From Bacteroidales bacterium (lineage in GTDB: Bacteria > Bacteroidota > Bacteroidia > Bacteroidales > UBA932): a stretch of DNA of 64,000 nucleotides. The position numbers and the translations under genes are program-made. The notes under the pieces are model-generated. The model worked only from the letters and a program-made list of their open reading frames with translations. It had not been told where the DNA came from and did no database searches. The stretch spans positions 124,001 to 188,000 of the forward strand of contig JAGAIM010000072.1 of NCBI GenBank assembly GCA_017626555.1, given 5' to 3'. Below are positions 34,736-47,424 of the stretch, in pieces; the first letter of the stretch is position 1, and every line of letters begins with the position of its first letter.

Positions 34736-36997
34736 TCAGATTTCAGTCTGTATGCTCTGACGTATGTCGTCAGATGCAGAGCCGACTAGAATCTCAATTT
34801 TACCTGGCTCGAGAACCCACTGATTGCTGTTGTTATCCCAATGTGCAAGTTCGCTTACTGGGAATTCGAGGGTAACCTTTTGCGCCTCACCTGCTTTCAG
34901 ATTTACTCTGTCGAATGCCTCAAGTTCTTTGAGAGGACGCTCCACGGCTGAATCAAGTCTCTTTACATAGAGTTGTACCACCTCGTCAGCCTCCATTTCG
35001 CCAAGATTCTTTATAGTAAAACTTACCTTGATGCTTTTCTTCGACTTTTTGAGACTCAGTGCCCCATATTCGAAGTCAACGTATGAAAGTCCGTGACCGA
35101 ATGCATACATTACAGGAATATCCTTGGTCTCAAACCATCTGTAGCCTACGAAGATGCCTTCCTTGTACTCAGATATAGGATCCGGAAGATTGGCGATATA
35201 CTCCTGAATCTGTTCACGGGTATAACCCGTCGCGTCAAGCCTGTACATAAGGGTGAAGAGGTCTTCGCCTGTGTTGCTGCCTGGGAAACTGCCTGTGGCG
35301 TATGCCGGAGAGTCTTCAAGTTTCAGAGGGAATGTGAAAGGTAGTTTTCCTGAAGGTGCTATATCTCCGAAGAGTACTTCAGCAAGTGCAGTACCACCTT
35401 CAAGCCCGTTCCACCAGCCCTGGACGATGGCCGGAGAATATGGTTCGAGTGCACGGAGGTCTGTCGGACCGCCTGAAATAAGAACTGTCGCAAGATTAGG
35501 ATTTGCCTCATACAGAGCCCTGACGACTTCATTCTGACCGCAAGGAAGATCTATATTCTTTCTGTCGCTGCCTTCAGTCTCGATGGATTTGTTGGTTCCG
35601 CCGAAGAAAATCACCATATCTGCATCCTTTGCAAGAGCGACTGCCTCTGCGAGAAGAACTGGGTCTGCCGGCTCATCGGTGGAGTTGGCTGCAAGAGGAT
35701 CTGCTGTTGTAGATGCAGGTCTGCCCCAAGCCATTCTCATTACATAGTTTTTATATCCAGGAGCATAGACAACTTCAATACCAGCCTCTGCCGCTCTTTT
35801 CTGAATTCCTTCCAGCGGGCTGATCTCATACAGAGTCTTAACTCCGGCTCCGATACCGCCGGATGCAGTGGTAAGTACCGCGTTCTGTCCGATTACGGCA
35901 ATCTTCCTGACATCCTTGGCAATAGGAAGATTGGCAACCTCATTCTTCAGGAGTACGATGGACTTCTGAGCGATCTCGTATGCAATCTTCTGAGTTTCCG
36001 GCTGTGAAGTCATAATGGTATTCGCTACATCTTCCGGAACCGGCTCAATGGCAAAACGCAGGCGAAGGATTTCACGCACCTTTGCATCAATGACCTCTTC
36101 GGCAAGTGCTCCGTTTCTGACAGAGTCAATAAGTGCCTGGCCGAAATAATTGTCACCGGTCATCTGTACGCAGAGACCACCAAGGGCTGCCCCCATTGTA
36201 CTGTGAGTGCCACCCCAATCTGATACAGTCATTCCTTTGAAGCCCCATTCGTCACGGAGGATCTCATTGTTGAGGTGGGCATTCTCGGAGCAGTAATATC
36301 CGTTTACTTTGTTGTACGCAGGCATCACGCACATCGCTCCTCCTTCCTTTACAGCGGCTTCGAAAGGCTTTAGATAGATTTCGCGCATTGTGCGCTCGTC
36401 TGCAATTACATTCACGCTTCCACGGTTGGTCTCCTGATTGTTGAGAGCGTAATGTTTCAGGCAGACTGCTGTACCGGCTTCCTGAGATCCTTTTGTGTAT
36501 TCCACTGAGAGACCTGCAGCCAGAACAGGATCCTCGCTGAGATACTCGTATGTACGTCCTCCGACAGGAAGTCTCTGTATGTTGATGGCAGGGCCGAGGA
36601 TGATGTCCTTTCCTCTGAGACGACCCTCCTTACCCATAGCCCAGCCGTTCTTATAGGCCATTTCCTTTGACCAGGTGGCAGCGAGAGCCGATCCGGTAGG
36701 GAAGTAAGTCGCCGAGTCGAGAGTCCATCCGAGCGGGCGGAAACCGTCACCGTTCTCTTCTCTGATTCCGAAAGGACCGTCTGTGTATTTGATGTCCTGG
36801 ATTCCCAGACGCGGAACTCCTTCTGAAGACATATTGGTCTTGCTATGCAGCATTTCCACCTTCTCCTCAAGAGTCATCTGAGCGATAATCTCGTTGATTT
36901 TTTTGTCATTGACAGTGAGTCTGTCCTGTGGAGACATCTCTCTTGAGCAGCCGGCAATGACAAGTGCCAGGACTGCATACTGAATAACTTTCTTCAT
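34736..36997 (-). CDS. GH3 beta-glycosidase, lipoprotein
   Basis: The 753-residue enzyme has a lipoprotein signal with Cys17 (VIAGC). It holds the GH3 (alpha/beta)8 domain with nucleophile Asp260 in MTVSDWGG and substrate-binding 'KHYALNNQET', the (alpha/beta)6 sandwich, and a C-terminal fibronectin-III-like domain ('VVQLYVKRLDSAVERPLKELEAF'). This is the BglX/beta-glucosidase type that removes single beta-linked glucose or xylose from non-reducing ends. It is divergent from a second GH3 gene, but the operator copy in between points toward the other gene. Confidence 0.93.
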   Translation of the reverse strand: MKKVIQYAVLALVIAGCSREMSPQDRLTVNDKKINEIIAQMTLEEKVEMLHSKTNMSSEGVPRLGIQDIKYTDGPFGIREENGDGFRPLGWTLDSATYFPTGSALAATWSKEMAYKNGWAMGKEGRLRGKDIILGPAINIQRLPVGGRTYEYLSEDPVLAAGLSVEYTKGSQEAGTAVCLKHYALNNQETNRGSVNVIADERTMREIYLKPFEAAVKEGGAMCVMPAYNKVNGYYCSENAHLNNEILRDEWGFKGMTVSDWGGTHSTMGAALGGLCVQMTGDNYFGQALIDSVRNGALAEEVIDAKVREILRLRFAIEPVPEDVANTIMTSQPETQKIAYEIAQKSIVLLKNEVANLPIAKDVRKIAVIGQNAVLTTASGGIGAGVKTLYEISPLEGIQKRAAEAGIEVVYAPGYKNYVMRMAWGRPASTTADPLAANSTDEPADPVLLAEAVALAKDADMVIFFGGTNKSIETEGSDRKNIDLPCGQNEVVRALYEANPNLATVLISGGPTDLRALEPYSPAIVQGWWNGLEGGTALAEVLFGDIAPSGKLPFTFPLKLEDSPAYATGSFPGSNTGEDLFTLMYRLDATGYTREQIQEYIANLPDPISEYKEGIFVGYRWFETKDIPVMYAFGHGLSYVDFEYGALSLKKSKKSIKVSFTIKNLGEMEADEVVQLYVKRLDSAVERPLKELEAFDRVNLKAGEAQKVTLEFPVSELAHWDNNSNQWVLEPGKIEILVGSASDDIRQSIQTEI

Positions 36998-37077
36998 ATC
37001 TATATCGTTTCTGTTATATTTCGTGAAGGTAAATATATGGACTTTTTATTTTATTCCATCATTGTGGTAAGACGGTT

Positions 37078-37103
37078 TAAACATATAGAAAAACAAATGG
37101 CAG
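37078..37103 (+). promoter_or_regulatory. Operator copy 2, before the divergent GH3 gene
   Basis: The element reads TAAACA-N14-TGGCAG with AAAAACAAATG inside, matching the PUL-promoter copy in 18 of 26 positions. It ends exactly 31 bp before TAAATTCG (37135-37142), a one-mismatch -7 box that is 22 bp before ATG 37165. Orientation and spacing are the same as at the satellite CE1 gene. Confidence 0.55.
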
Positions 37104-37164
37104 AATCCGAAAGTAAAAGGAAGGAAAATATGTATAAATTCGCGATATAAATCATAATGCTAAT

Positions 37165-39483
37165 ATGAAAAGACTATTGATCTTGGCCTTAGGGCTTGTA
37201 GCGCTTGCATCCTGCAATGCTGTGAAGTGGACTCTTACGGAGACTGAATATGGATATAATGTGATGACCCAGAAGATGGGGCAGACTATAGCATATTCTC
37301 CTGAATCCGGTGTGAATATTCTTACTGTGGACGGGTATGCCTTCAAGGATCTCAACCGCAACGGCTCGTTGGATGCATACGAAGACTGGAGACTGAGCGC
37401 CGAAGATAGAGCGGCTGATCTTGCATCACAGTTGTCGATTGAAGAGATTGCAGGAATGATGCTATATAGTTCGCATCAGTCCGTACCGTCGCGAAATGGA
37501 ATGTTCGGCGGTGCGACATACAATGGAAAGCCGTATGCCGAAAGCGGTGCGGCTGCTTCGGATCTTACCGACGCACAGAAGAAGTTTCTGGCTGAGGACA
37601 ATCTTAGGGCGGTACTTGTCACTACGGTGGAGTCTCCTTCCGTGGCTGCCAGATGGAACAATAATATTCAGGCCTTTGTGGAGGGAATCGGACACGGTGT
37701 CCCTGTCAATACGTCTTCTGATCCACGTCACGAGACGTCAGCCACAGCCGAGTATAACTATGGTGCAGGTGGTGAAATATCTCATTGGCCAACCTCCCTC
37801 GGACTTGCTGCTACCTTCGATCCGGCTTTGGTCGAGGAGTTCGGGAGAATTGCTGCTGAGGAATATCGTGCCCTTGGAATAACTACAGCGCTTTCGCCTC
37901 AGATAGATCTTGCGACAGAACCGCGTTGGACACGCTTCTATGGCACATTCGGTGAAAGTCCTGAACTTGATACTGATATGGCGCGGGCGTATGTCGATGG
38001 CTTCCAGACAAGTTATGGCGAAGATGAGATTGCAGAAGGCTGGGGATACAGGAGCGTGAATGCTATGGTGAAGCATTGGCCGAGCGGCGGTCCTGAAGAG
38101 GGCGGACGAGACGCGCATTATAATTATGGTAAATATGCTGTCTATCCAGGCGGAGCCTTCGAGACTCACCTCAAGCCATTCACTGAAGGTGCATTCAGAC
38201 TCAACGGCAAGACTGAAAAAGCATCGGCTGTTATGCCATATTACACCATATCAACAGGTGTCGATCCTTCAGGAAAGAATGTAGGCAACAGCTACAGTAA
38301 ATATATAATCACAGATCTTCTCCGTGAGAAATACGGATATGACGGAGTCGTGTGTACAGACTGGGCGATAACCGCTGACAACCGCAGTATTGACAGTTTC
38401 GACGGCAAGTGTTGGGGAGTTGAAGAACTTACAGTGGCTCAGAGACATTACGAGTGCCTCAAGGCAGGAGTAGACCAGTTCGGCGGCAATAATGACAAGG
38501 GTCCTGTGCTCGAGGCTTATCAGATGTGGGTGGACGAGTTCGGTAAAGAATCAGCTGACCAGCGTTTCAAGGAGTCTGCAAAGCGCCTCCTTATGAATTC
38601 ATTCCGTACAGGTCTCTTTGAGAATCCTTACCTTGATCCAGCAGCTTCAGCAGAGACTGTAGGCAAGCCTGAATATATGGAAAAGGGCTATCAGGCACAG
38701 CTCAAGTCAGTTGTAATGATCAAGAACTCTGATAATGTACTTCCAGTGAAGGCGGCTGAGGCTAAACCTAAGGTCTATGTTCCGCAACGTTATTTTCCTC
38801 AGCTTGTCAACTTCTTCGGTATGGTGACTCCTGAAAGATGGGAGGATACATTCGCTCCGGAACTGCTCTCGAAGTATTATGAACCGGTTACTGATCCGGC
38901 TGAGGCTGACTTTGCCATAGTAGTAATCGAAGCGCCGGCATCAGGTACAGGTTACAGCGTTGAAGATGTGAAGAAGGGAGGCAACGGCTATCTTCCTATC
39001 AGCCTTCAGTACAATGACTACACTGCTGAGTCTGCCCGCGAGGTCTCTATTGCCGGTGGAGACCGCCTTGAGAAGTTCGTAAACAGGTCTTATAAAGGAA
39101 AGTCTGTAAAGACAGCCAACAAATCAGACCTCCAGACCGTGATAGACACAAAGGCTGCAATGGGTGACAAACCTGTTGTTACTGTCATCAGCACAGGCAA
39201 GCCGTTTGTTCCGGAGTTCGAACCTTATTCGGATGCAATCCTCGTAAGCTTCGGCTGCCAGAACCAGGCTCTCCTTGAACTTATAAGCGGAACGGTGGAG
39301 CCTTCGGCCCTACTTCCTATGCAGCTCCCTGCGAATATGAAGACAGTGGAACTCCAGATGGAAGACGTACCGTTCGATATGGAATGCTATGTTGACGCAG
39401 ACGGCAACGTCTACGACTTCGCCTACGGCCTGAACTGGTCCGGCCGCATAAACGACGCTCGTGTGAAGAAATACGGAAAATAA
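37165..39483 (+). CDS. GH3 exo-glycosidase, lipoprotein
   Basis: The 772-residue enzyme has a lipoprotein signal with Cys17 (LASC). A Ca-binding-like loop, DLNRNGSLDAYED (62-74), precedes the catalytic barrel; nucleophile Asp399 lies in VVCTDWAIT, and HWPSGGPEEGGRD near 304 forms part of the active site. This resembles exo-beta-glucosidase/glucanase forms of GH3 without a clear fibronectin-like C-terminus, so it differs from the other two GH3 genes here. It is convergent with the PUL across a perfect terminator. Confidence 0.9.
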   Translation: MKRLLILALGLVALASCNAVKWTLTETEYGYNVMTQKMGQTIAYSPESGVNILTVDGYAFKDLNRNGSLDAYEDWRLSAEDRAADLASQLSIEEIAGMMLYSSHQSVPSRNGMFGGATYNGKPYAESGAAASDLTDAQKKFLAEDNLRAVLVTTVESPSVAARWNNNIQAFVEGIGHGVPVNTSSDPRHETSATAEYNYGAGGEISHWPTSLGLAATFDPALVEEFGRIAAEEYRALGITTALSPQIDLATEPRWTRFYGTFGESPELDTDMARAYVDGFQTSYGEDEIAEGWGYRSVNAMVKHWPSGGPEEGGRDAHYNYGKYAVYPGGAFETHLKPFTEGAFRLNGKTEKASAVMPYYTISTGVDPSGKNVGNSYSKYIITDLLREKYGYDGVVCTDWAITADNRSIDSFDGKCWGVEELTVAQRHYECLKAGVDQFGGNNDKGPVLEAYQMWVDEFGKESADQRFKESAKRLLMNSFRTGLFENPYLDPAASAETVGKPEYMEKGYQAQLKSVVMIKNSDNVLPVKAAEAKPKVYVPQRYFPQLVNFFGMVTPERWEDTFAPELLSKYYEPVTDPAEADFAIVVIEAPASGTGYSVEDVKKGGNGYLPISLQYNDYTAESAREVSIAGGDRLEKFVNRSYKGKSVKTANKSDLQTVIDTKAAMGDKPVVTVISTGKPFVPEFEPYSDAILVSFGCQNQALLELISGTVEPSALLPMQLPANMKTVELQMEDVPFDMECYVDADGNVYDFAYGLNWSGRINDARVKKYGK

Positions 39484-39513
39484 GAAAAGAACCTGCTGCG
39501 GCAGGTTCTTTTC
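39484..39513. terminator. Bidirectional terminator at the end of the PUL operon
   Basis: GAAAAGAACCTGC (39484-39496) pairs perfectly over 13 bp with 39501-39513 around a TGCG loop. The A-rich left flank and T-rich right flank give U tracts in both directions. It ends both the plus-strand GH3 gene and the minus-strand PUL operon. Confidence 0.85.
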
Positions 39514-39515
39514 TT

Positions 39516-41357
39516 TTATAATGCAGGGTAGATGTGTTTCCAGATGAGGTTGATCTCAGCCTGCATATCCTGAATGTCGGCTGTGGTTATGACAACTGCA
39601 TTCTTGTCAGGAATCATTATGATGTACTGGCCGTTGGCTCCGTCTGCCCTGAAGGAGTTGTAGCGGCAGCGCCACATCTGGTAGCCGTAGCCTTGAAGCC
39701 AGTCGCTGGTCTTGGCGGCCTTCTTCATCAGATGAGCCTGATCTGAATTCATACCTGCCGGAACGCAAGGGACCTGTGCTGCAGAAGCAGATTCAATCCA
39801 TTCGGCAGGAACGACCTGGCAGCCGTTGAACTGACCTTTCTGGAGGATCATCAGACCCATCTTGGCTAGATCTTCTGTCTTGAGGAAAAGCCCCCATCCA
39901 CCGGTGTTGATGCCTTCGTGAGACTCGATCCAGCTTACATTGTTGATTCCCAACGGTCTGAAAAGGCGTGGGTAAAGATAGTCGGCGACCTTTTCGCCTG
40001 TCCTCTTCTGTACGATTGCAGAAAGAACGTATGTTCCCAGGCTGTTGTAGCAGAACAATGTACCTGGCTTATGTGTCACAGGGTGCTCCATAAAGAATCT
40101 GATCCAGCTTCTGTCCTTGACTTCCCAGCTCTTGTATGTAGGATCGGTAGAATGTCCGCAGCTCATCGTCAGCAGATGTTCCACCGTGATCTCCTTGAGG
40201 TATTCGGAAGGATTCTCAGGACAGTGCTCAGGGAAGATGTCCACAAGTTTCTCGTCCAATGCCAGTCTGCCTTCGGAAATGGCAAGACCGACTGCCATTG
40301 ATGTGAATGTCTTGCTGACCGAGTTGAGGATGTGAGGGACATTTTCTTTGCCTTCGCTCATCCACTTCTCATATATTACATTCCCATCCTTGAGGATCAT
40401 AATGCTGTGCAGGTCCTGACCGGCCTTTTCCACTGCTGCAAGATATTTTTCTGCCGCTTTAGTCATCTTGGCAGATGCCTCACCACGTGGAAGAGACTTG
40501 GTGAGGGTATTGATGTCTATGAGATTTATTCCTCTTTCCCGGATCGCCTTCTCGACCTCAGGACTTTTCAGGAGATCCGTAACTCCTTGACGGTCAATCG
40601 CTACATCCTCGTAGCCCACGTGCATTACGGTCTGCATCTCGGAATCGTTGTATGCAGGATGGTCCACGAACATATATCTCTTGCCTTCCTCAAGCTTGTC
40701 CAGCATCTTGATGAAGGCGGCAACCTTTTCTTCAGCAGTACCTTTCGGACCTTCATAGCCGACATATTCAAAATCATATTGCTCGAAAGCATCGAAACGG
40801 TCCACGGACGGAAGATTATATTCTTTGGACAGTTTCTGTATGAGGGCATTGACTTCAGGACTGTAGCCTGTTGACATCATATGGCCGGAGATGTGTGTGA
40901 TCTGAGGAATGTTTTTCAGAGCGAGTTCGATCTGTGCGCGGAACTCCTTCTCGATTTCCTTTATGTCGAATCTTGAGGCATTTTCCATCACGGACTGTCC
41001 CGGATATGCAGGATTCGGTCCCATCATCGGGAAGAAGTAGCCGTTCTCATCCACCAGACTCGGGCAGTTTGTGAGAGGTCTCCATTTGACATTCTCCCAC
41101 TCGCTGGTAATTGCCAGGTGCACGCCGACGTCGAGGCCTGGATTTTCCTGAAGCATCTTCACGGCCTCCGGGAACCAGGCTCCCACGGCCAGCACCTCGA
41201 CAGACTTGGCTATGCCGTTCCGGTATGTGTCGATACTGGCTGTGTTGACTGAATGCAAGGCTCCCATATCATCGATTCGGATGACAAGTTCCTGAGCCTT
41301 TACGCTGAAATATGACAGAATCAATGCCGAAGCAAGAAGTATCCTTAATGTTTTCAT
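39516..41357 (-). CDS. Fusion of ChbG/YdjC-like deacetylase and serine beta-lactamase-like esterase
   Basis: Start chosen at ATG 41357 because it gives a signal peptide (to VKAQ, residue 22) and avoids overlap with the upstream gene. The 613-residue protein has an N-terminal YdjC/ChbG deacetylase (about 24-290) with metal residues Asp29, Asp30, His80 and His155/His159 in HISGH. A class C beta-lactamase-like serine hydrolase follows (about 310-613) with Ser346-x-x-Lys349 (SVSK), Tyr-Asn-Ser and a late 'DGANGQ'. Both halves cut acyl or amide groups, so one secreted polypeptide may strip two kinds of substituent from a glycan. It is last in the PUL operon. Confidence 0.85.
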   Translation of the reverse strand: MKTLRILLASALILSYFSVKAQELVIRIDDMGALHSVNTASIDTYRNGIAKSVEVLAVGAWFPEAVKMLQENPGLDVGVHLAITSEWENVKWRPLTNCPSLVDENGYFFPMMGPNPAYPGQSVMENASRFDIKEIEKEFRAQIELALKNIPQITHISGHMMSTGYSPEVNALIQKLSKEYNLPSVDRFDAFEQYDFEYVGYEGPKGTAEEKVAAFIKMLDKLEEGKRYMFVDHPAYNDSEMQTVMHVGYEDVAIDRQGVTDLLKSPEVEKAIRERGINLIDINTLTKSLPRGEASAKMTKAAEKYLAAVEKAGQDLHSIMILKDGNVIYEKWMSEGKENVPHILNSVSKTFTSMAVGLAISEGRLALDEKLVDIFPEHCPENPSEYLKEITVEHLLTMSCGHSTDPTYKSWEVKDRSWIRFFMEHPVTHKPGTLFCYNSLGTYVLSAIVQKRTGEKVADYLYPRLFRPLGINNVSWIESHEGINTGGWGLFLKTEDLAKMGLMILQKGQFNGCQVVPAEWIESASAAQVPCVPAGMNSDQAHLMKKAAKTSDWLQGYGYQMWRCRYNSFRADGANGQYIIMIPDKNAVVITTADIQDMQAEINLIWKHIYPAL

Positions 41358-41368
41358 ATAATCGAAAA

Positions 41369-42628
41369 TTATGGTTTGAATATTATCAGTGCAACAGCCG
41401 CTGCAATGAGTGCGCCTGCTGTGACCTTGATCCATAGAGGCAGTTTCTGCTCACCCTTCAGCCAATGGTCTGTAAGCCATTGGCGTGCAGGCTCATCGAA
41501 CGCCTTGAATACGCCGAATGCAAGAATGATGGACATAAAGAACACACCGGCGGCAGAAGCAACCTGTATCCATACAGGTGCGTCTGGATGCTCTGCCACA
41601 AATCCCATATGCATATAAATGAGAGGATAGTGTGTTATGTATATCGGATAGGATATGTCACCAAGGAATTTGCATATTTTTGCCAGACCGGGATTCTTGA
41701 TGCTGCTTCCTGCTCCCATAAGCACGATCAATGGGAATGCGATCAGAATCATAACTGCCTGATATGCTCCGTTAGCCACACCATCCTTTCCGCCGATACA
41801 AGGAATTGAAAGTATGGTTATAAGGATAAGAGATGTCCAGATGAATCCGCCCTTCACCCTGATAGGGCTGCCGCTCGGATTGTCTTCAGATCTGCGTTTG
41901 AACAGAATCCTGGAGATGATGAGTCCGCATAGGAACGGGTAGAGCAGACGTGTGAAACCAAGGTATATCTGTTCCGGATCCAATGACCATCCTCCTTTGA
42001 CGTGGTACTGTGGGCCGTATGGCAGGATGCCGAACATATCCCATCCTAATGTAAAGTCAAGTGTGAAGATGGCTGCGCCTGCGCAAAGAATGCAAAGTAC
42101 ACAGGTAGGGAGGTGGCGGAACACGAGGGCATATAGGATATTGCCTATATATTCGAATGTCAATGTCCAGTTCGGACCATTGAATGAGTTCATCTCGTTC
42201 CAGCCTCTGATGTCCAGACCTCTGCCGCAAGGAATCATAAAGAATCCCATAATCAGACAAAGTCCGAATTTCCAGAACGGGATGGTCACTGAATGTGTAA
42301 AGTATCCTGCGCCGAAGAAGAACATACAGGCACCGATTATGGTGGCGACGATGACCATCGGATGCAGACGTGTAAGACGGCGCTTGAAGAATCCCCCAAG
42401 AGTCATTTTCCCCCATCTGTCATCATAGGCATATCCGATTACAAATCCGGAGAGCACGAAGAAGAAATCCACTGCCAGATAGCCGTGATTGATCCACTGC
42501 TGTCCTCCAGGTGGACAATATGTCTCACCCAGGTGAAACAGAATCACAAGCAGCGATGCCACTCCTCTGAGTCCATCCAAAATCTTATATCTCGGCTTCG
42601 ACTCCAGATAAACATTTTCCTTTGCCAT
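41369..42628 (-). CDS. Acyltransferase-3 family membrane O-acyltransferase
   Basis: The 419-residue protein has about 10 membrane helices. It begins with the OafA/NolL-type signature: 'LRGVASLLVILFH' (active-site His in helix 1) and 'GYLAVDFFFVLSGFVIGYAY'. Such enzymes move acetyl or other acyl groups across the inner membrane onto glycans. Its place in an esterase-rich PUL, 11 bp before the deacetylase fusion and 6 bp after an esterase, suggests that removed acyl groups are reused or that a product is re-acylated; this is inference. Confidence 0.88.
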   Translation of the reverse strand: MAKENVYLESKPRYKILDGLRGVASLLVILFHLGETYCPPGGQQWINHGYLAVDFFFVLSGFVIGYAYDDRWGKMTLGGFFKRRLTRLHPMVIVATIIGACMFFFGAGYFTHSVTIPFWKFGLCLIMGFFMIPCGRGLDIRGWNEMNSFNGPNWTLTFEYIGNILYALVFRHLPTCVLCILCAGAAIFTLDFTLGWDMFGILPYGPQYHVKGGWSLDPEQIYLGFTRLLYPFLCGLIISRILFKRRSEDNPSGSPIRVKGGFIWTSLILITILSIPCIGGKDGVANGAYQAVMILIAFPLIVLMGAGSSIKNPGLAKICKFLGDISYPIYITHYPLIYMHMGFVAEHPDAPVWIQVASAAGVFFMSIILAFGVFKAFDEPARQWLTDHWLKGEQKLPLWIKVTAGALIAAAVALIIFKP

Positions 42629-42634
42629 TTTGTC

Positions 42635-46172
<3,538 letters not shown>

Positions 46173-46185
46173 TGGTTATCAGTGT

Positions 46186-47415
46186 TTATTCAAATATAGT
46201 CAATACTTTATGTATTATCTTAGGACTGCAAGCATTCCAGAACGGCCAGTCGTGCGATCCCGGACGGGTGATGTACTCGTATGGGATCCCGTAGCCGGCA
46301 AGCGTGTTTATGAACGGATCATTGCTGCCGACAGTCGTGTCTTCAGTTCCTATTTCGAGCGTGAATCCCGGCAGTTCGTCGGTTCTGCCAGCGCTCACGG
46401 TCTGAGCGATGAGTTCTGCAGGATCAGGTGCCGACACTCCTACATTTATGGCAGCAGAACAAGCATAGACGTAGCAGAACATCTCCGGGTGGAGGGTTCC
46501 GTAGTAGAGCGAGCCATATCCTCCCATTGAAAGACCTCCGATCGCGCGCGACTTCTTTTCCGCCTTGATTGCGTATGTCGATTCGATGTAAGGAATGAAT
46601 TCCTGGAAAAAGAAGGACATATACTTAGGACCGCCGTTGAATCCATCGCAATAGAAGTTGTTCCCGCCGTCAGGAGTTACGATGATCAGATCCTTGCCCG
46701 TCTGTTCTGCATATTCTCTTGCGTATGCAGGCATTGTTCCACCGCCTGACCATATTGATCCAGTGTTATCCTGAAGCCAGTCGTTGTTGTTGCCGCCATA
46801 TCCGTGCAGCATATAAAGCACAGGATATTTCTTCGTGCCGTCATAGTTTTCAGGAAGGTAGATCGAATACTTAACTTCTGTATTCATCAGGTCGCTTCTG
46901 ACAGTGAGGTCCTTCTGGTATATTTCGTTGGCTCCGGTTGAAAGCGAACTATACTTCTGGGTATCGAAATATAGCTTTTTGTTGTCTGCAATGCCTGTAA
47001 ACTTTCCCTTTTCTGTCTCCAGATTGAATACTATGTCGTATTCGTAGTTCCATTTGCTGACAGCAATTGTACCTCCGGTGACCTTGACTGTCTCTCCTCC
47101 GATGGAAAGGTGTGTGATGGTTGCCTTCAGTTTTCCGGTAGCGGGAGTTATTTCGTCTTCTACGATTTCATACCATCCGGTCTCAAGATAAGTGTGCCAG
47201 CTTGGAGCAGAGAATACCAGCAGGTTATCGGATTTGTCCTCAAAACTCAGTGTGATGCGTCTCCATCCGTTCGGTTCCGGCTCGGCTTCATCAAGAATCT
47301 TGACCAGATTGAAATCCAGTCCGGTAGGCAATTGCTCTTCAGGAGTATTATTGTCTTCTCCGCAAGCCCAGATGAGCAGCAGAGAAGACAACAGTATTGA
47401 TATTTTCTTTAACAT
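46186..47415 (-). CDS. CE1-type esterase lipoprotein with a different N-terminal beta-domain (PUL esterase 3)
   Basis: The 409-residue lipoprotein (Cys18 in IWAC) differs from the other esterases: residues about 30-150 are not CBM48-like. They resemble the repeat units of the PUL surface protein at 49.8 kb in predicted strand pattern ('GWYEIVEDEITPATGKL', 'KGKFTGI'). The hydrolase follows with Ser296 in GGLSMGG, an Asp in 'GTEDTTV' and His in 'SHDWPFW'. Lipid anchoring plus a shared binding-type domain points to action at the cell surface, beside SusD. Confidence 0.86.
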   Translation of the reverse strand: MLKKISILLSSLLLIWACGEDNNTPEEQLPTGLDFNLVKILDEAEPEPNGWRRITLSFEDKSDNLLVFSAPSWHTYLETGWYEIVEDEITPATGKLKATITHLSIGGETVKVTGGTIAVSKWNYEYDIVFNLETEKGKFTGIADNKKLYFDTQKYSSLSTGANEIYQKDLTVRSDLMNTEVKYSIYLPENYDGTKKYPVLYMLHGYGGNNNDWLQDNTGSIWSGGGTMPAYAREYAEQTGKDLIIVTPDGGNNFYCDGFNGGPKYMSFFFQEFIPYIESTYAIKAEKKSRAIGGLSMGGYGSLYYGTLHPEMFCYVYACSAAINVGVSAPDPAELIAQTVSAGRTDELPGFTLEIGTEDTTVGSNDPFINTLAGYGIPYEYITRPGSHDWPFWNACSPKIIHKVLTIFE

Positions 47416-47424
47416 TTGCGATCC

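Noticed and set aside
36998..37077. Operator for the minus-strand GH3 gene in the shared divergent region
   Set aside because: No TGAACA-type word lies at 31 bp from its best -7-like box (TATATTTA, 37037-37030), so co-regulation of that gene is not supported.
41358..41435. 26-codon N-terminal extension of the deacetylase fusion
   Set aside because: It would overlap the acyltransferase gene and bury the clear signal peptide that starts at the downstream Met.
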